Of a DNA stretch of 64,000 nt, positions 61,549 through 64,000 are shown piece by piece. The DNA lies in the NCBI RefSeq assembly GCF_003853705.1, contig NZ_QTQI01000012.1:1-64000 (forward strand), given 5' to 3'. The notes under the pieces were generated by a model. That model saw nothing but the letters and a program-made list of their open reading frames with translations, made no database searches and was not told where the DNA came from. Source of the stretch: Burkholderia sp. Bp8992 (GTDB lineage: Bacteria > Pseudomonadota > Gammaproteobacteria > Burkholderiales > Burkholderiaceae). The translations under genes were made by a program, and so were the position numbers. The stretch's first letter is position 1; each line of letters begins with the position of its first letter.

Positions 61549-61833
61549 GCGCGAAGTGTACTCCATACTGTTGCAGTGCGTCAAACGACTGGCGACATGG
61601 CCGACGGCAGATATACATGCACCGGCCGGGTGACGAGAAACGGCCGGTCGTGATCCTGCTGGCAGACGACTGGAGAAATGGCCGATGACGTCGAACCTCG
61701 AGGCGGCGCGCGCGATGCTGCAGTTTACCGGGCGGACGAAATGTACGCGGCGGCGAAGTGATTCGGCGCTACGCCAAATTTACGCCAAACTCACCGATGA
61801 GGCTTGCGGTATAAGGCCGGGATGGAGTGTCGC
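61549..61833. other. Spacer between tRNA-fMet and tRNA-Arg
   Basis: No gene is supported. TACGCCAAA occurs twice (61770-61778, 61781-61789) 11 bases apart. The stretch lies 3' of tRNA-Arg, the side where integrative elements insert, but no integrase gene or repeated tRNA end is visible. Confidence 0.4.
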
Positions 61834-61908
61834 TGGTCCCCCCGACAGGAATCGAACCTGTATCTAGCGCTTAGGAGGCGCTTGTTCTATCCATTGAACT
61901 ACGGGGAG
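61834..61908 (-). tRNA. tRNA-Arg (anticodon CCT)
   Basis: A 75-base tRNA with encoded CCA. Acceptor arm CTCCCCG pairs with CGGGGGG (one T-G wobble), D-arm GTTC/GAAC, anticodon loop CTCCTAA with anticodon CCT for codon AGG, T-loop TTCGATT. All arms pair. Confidence 0.93.
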
Positions 61909-62054
61909 AGCCATGTCCGGGCAATCGCGCGCGAAACGCGAACCGGACGGCAGTGTGGACAGCGCGCAGAGTATAGCAAAGGCGCGGCGCGTCGGCGGGG
62001 CGGAATGCGCACCGACGCGCGTATCGCGTAATCAGCCGCGATCGAAACGAAAAA

Positions 62055-62237
62055 TCAGAAATCGACGACGACGAAATCTTCCTTGCCCACGTCGCACAGC
62101 GGGCAGCGCCAGTCGGCGGGGATGTCGGCGAAACGCGTGCCGGCCGCGATGCCTTCGTCGGGCAATCCTTCCGCTTCGTTGTACACCCACCCGCAAATCA
62201 GGCAGACCCAGCTCTGGTATTCGGTTACTTCGCTCAT
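62055..62237 (-). CDS. Rubredoxin
   Basis: A 60-residue electron-transfer protein with one Fe held by four Cys, in CLIC (residues 12-15) and CPLC (45-48). The aromatic/Gly core WVCLICGWVYNEAEGLP and GTRFADIPADWRCPLCDVGK is typical of rubredoxin. In Burkholderia it probably delivers electrons to an oxygenase or peroxide-reducing enzyme; no partner gene is adjacent. The start at 62237 gives the usual length. Only GAG is seen as a weak ribosome-binding site. Confidence 0.94.
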   Translation of the reverse strand: MSEVTEYQSWVCLICGWVYNEAEGLPDEGIAAGTRFADIPADWRCPLCDVGKEDFVVVDF

Positions 62238-62435
62238 GTAGCGCTCGGCAAAATGAAAATTCGGTGATGCCGTCCGCAGCCTCTTCGGCGGACGAAAGGC
62301 GCAATGGTACCGGAATTTCGCCGAACACCTCCGCAACGTCGTTTTAAACGTACGCATCGCGAACAACCGGCGTCGTCGCATGGGGTGGGCATGCAGTGTA
62401 TGCTTCGTGGGCCTGTCAATCTGTAGGAGGAAAGG

Positions 62436-62840
62436 ATGTTCAACAAAAAGTGGATCGCGGGTGCAGTGTGTGTCGCGGCGCTGGCCGTGTCGACGCTCGC
62501 GCGTGCCGAAGCGCGCGTGTTCTTCGTCGAGCCGCAGGACGGCGCGACGGTGTCGAGCCCCGTGCACGTGAAGTTCGGTCTGGAAGGCATGGCGCTCAAA
62601 CCGGCCGGCGACATGACGCCGGATACCGGCCACCATCACCTGCTGATCGACGGCAAGCCAGTGCCGAAGGGCGACGTGATCCCGGCGAGCGACCATTCGC
62701 TGCATTTCGGCAAGGGCCAGACCGAAACCGACGTGAAGCTGGCGCCCGGCCAGCACACGCTGACGCTGCAGCTCGGCGACGGCGCACACCGTTCCTACGG
62801 TCCCGAAATGAGCTCGACGATCACCGTCAACGTGAAGTAA
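62436..62840 (+). CDS. Exported DUF4399 protein
   Basis: A 134-residue exported protein. Signal peptide MFNKKWIAGAVCVAALAVSTLARA, then EARVFFVEPQDGATVSSPVHVKFGLEGMALKPAG and TGHHHLLIDG, which match the DUF4399 family. The HHH stretch and SDHSLHFGKGQTET suggest possible metal binding. AGGAGG is seven bases before the ATG. It is divergent from rubredoxin. Function unproven. Confidence 0.88.
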   Translation: MFNKKWIAGAVCVAALAVSTLARAEARVFFVEPQDGATVSSPVHVKFGLEGMALKPAGDMTPDTGHHHLLIDGKPVPKGDVIPASDHSLHFGKGQTETDVKLAPGQHTLTLQLGDGAHRSYGPEMSSTITVNVK

Positions 62841-62889
62841 TTGCACATCCGCGCGGGCGCCAGGCGCGCCGCGCGCGGAATGGCCGATC

Positions 62890-62920
62890 GGCCGGCCGCG
62901 GCGTATCGGGCCGGCCTTTG
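62890..62920 (+). terminator. Terminator after the DUF4399 gene
   Basis: GGCCGGC (62890-62896) and GCCGGCC (62910-62916), followed by TTTG. The T run is short. Confidence 0.55.
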
Positions 62921-63106
62921 TCCATTCGTGCAGGCATGCAACCTGCACGGCCGGTACCCAGCCGGAAACCGGCCGCCAGCCGTTCATCGCACCGCGCCTG
63001 CGCGCGTCGCGCGCCGATTGTGGCGCTCGTCCATCCGGCCAAGCCGGTGCCGGCGTCCGCGACCGGTACAATGGGCGCTTCCGATTCCTCTCTTCGCCGT
63101 CTCCCC

Positions 63107-64000
63107 ATGTCGCTCTATTCCATTACCGGCGCGCAGCTCGCGTTCGGTCACGTCGCGTTGCTCGATCACGCGGATTTCTCGCTGGAAGCCGGCGAGCGCG
63201 TCGGCCTGATCGGCCGCAACGGCGCGGGCAAGTCGTCGCTGCTGAAGATCGTCGCCGGCCTCGCGAAGCCCGACGACGGCCTGATCACGCGCCAGCAGGA
63301 ACTCGTGACCGTCTACGTGCCGCAGGAGCCCGAGTTCGAACCGGGCGCGACGATCTTCGACGCGGTCGCGTCGGGGCTCGCGCATACGCGCGAACTGCTC
63401 GAAGAATTCGATTCGATCGCGCACCGCCTCGCGGATATACCGGAAGGCGCCGAGCACGACGCGCTGCTCGCGCGGATGAATGCGCTGCAATCGTCGCTCG
63501 ACGCGCACGACGCGTGGAACTGGCGCACGCGCGTGTCGATGACGCTCGCGCAGATCGGCCTGGTAGACGGCGACGCGAGCGTCGACGCGCTGTCGGGCGG
63601 GATGCAGAAGCGTGTCGCGCTGGCACGCGCGCTGGTGCTGCAGCCCGACGTGCTGCTGCTCGACGAACCGACCAACCACCTCGACTTCGACGGCATCCGC
63701 TGGCTGGAAGAACTGCTCGTCTCGCAGCGCGCGGGGCTGCTGTTCATCACCCACGATCGCGCGTTCCTCGACCGCGTCGCGACGCGCATCGTCGAACTCG
63801 ATCGCGGCCGGCTGCTGTCGTATCCGGGCAATTTCTCCGCCTACCAGACGCGCAAGGCGCAGCAGCTCGAAGTCGAGCGCGTGGAAAACGACAAGTTCGA
63901 CAAGCTGCTCGCGCAGGAAGAAGTGTGGATCCGCAAGGGCGTCGAGGCGCGCCGCACGCGCAGCGTCGGCCGCATCGCGCGGCTCGTGCAGATGCGCAAC
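63107..64000 (+). CDS. uup: ABC-F ATPase Uup-like, N-terminal part (runs off the window)
   Basis: The first 298 codons of a soluble ABC-F protein. The first ATPase domain has Walker A GRNGAGKSS, signature LSGGMQKR, Walker B VLLLDEPTNHLD and the His switch ITHDRAFLDRVA. After the interdomain linker, which begins around SYPGNFSAYQTRK with the alpha-helical TARKLE-like stretch, the window ends. The WIRKGVEARRTRS sequence is characteristic of Uup, which acts in ribosome or DNA maintenance rather than transport. Confidence 0.93.
   Translation, partial: MSLYSITGAQLAFGHVALLDHADFSLEAGERVGLIGRNGAGKSSLLKIVAGLAKPDDGLITRQQELVTVYVPQEPEFEPGATIFDAVASGLAHTRELLEEFDSIAHRLADIPEGAEHDALLARMNALQSSLDAHDAWNWRTRVSMTLAQIGLVDGDASVDALSGGMQKRVALARALVLQPDVLLLDEPTNHLDFDGIRWLEELLVSQRAGLLFITHDRAFLDRVATRIVELDRGRLLSYPGNFSAYQTRKAQQLEVERVENDKFDKLLAQEEVWIRKGVEARRTRSVGRIARLVQMRN

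Noticed and set aside
61685-61867. A 60-codon frame reading into tRNA-Arg
   Set aside because: It overlaps the tRNA and has no family resemblance; probably not translated.

Overview
The window is high-GC (roughly two-thirds G+C by eye), densely coded betaproteobacterial DNA. The gene set and order (metG, OmpA-like lipoprotein, apbC, dcd, a large Orn/Lys/Arg decarboxylase, ppc, hemC-hemDX-hemY, a Gram-negative trimeric porin, a histidine/arginine ABC transporter, otsA, fused HemD/HemX) are what I know from chromosome 1 of Burkholderia, most likely the B. cepacia complex. Species was not determined; this rests on recognised protein families and synteny from memory.

Layout. 1-140: the edge of an ISL3-like insertion sequence next to metG. 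172-9331: housekeeping genes: metG and an OmpA-like lipoprotein on the minus strand, then apbC, a degenerate SodC-like lipoprotein, dcd, a PLP decarboxylase and a double LprI-domain secreted protein on the plus strand. 9383-10089: an internally deleted IS3-family element that has split a terminator hairpin in its loop. 10131-17318: HAD phosphatase, argH, an XRE regulator facing a methyltransferase, and ppc. 17527-21691: the haem operon hemC-hemDX-hemY. 21786-27477 (minus): an HTH protein coupled to an alpha/beta-hydrolase-DUF4180 fusion, then an ALDH-SDR-MFS catabolic cluster with three 49-bp hairpin repeats. 27743-39434: ppa, a GIY-YIG protein with a basic tail, an AraC regulator facing a GH3 glucosidase lipoprotein, a FemAB-like protein, nadE, glnB, porin, LysR and GNAT genes.

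39489-42698 (minus) is a polar amino acid ABC operon (binding protein, two permeases, ATPase). It is followed by a pirin with altered metal ligands and a CpxP/Spy-like gene divergent from a two-component pair; the layout resembles enterobacterial cpxP/cpxRA, with a GTAAC-N5-GTAAC box between them. 46675-54243 holds a small protein of possible Cas2/SinR fold, a nitrate/sulfonate-type ABC transporter with a duplicated permease and no binding protein nearby, a pair of paralogous lipoproteins, and trehalose synthesis (otsA) overlapping a P-loop protein. 54281-64000 is a mixed region: an MFS exporter, a DUF5594-like protein, small secreted proteins, ecotin, a TetR/SDR divergent pair, a parallel beta-helix lipoprotein, tRNA-fMet, tRNA-Arg(CCT), rubredoxin, a DUF4399 protein and the start of uup.

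I see no CRISPR array, rRNA, prophage or obvious large island. The points most worth checking are the IS-in-terminator insertion, metal-ligand loss in the SodC-like and pirin proteins, the hydrolase-DUF4180 fusion, the triple hairpin repeat ahead of the MFS gene, and the Cpx-like locus. All coordinates and motifs were read by eye; family names are from memory, not database searches.
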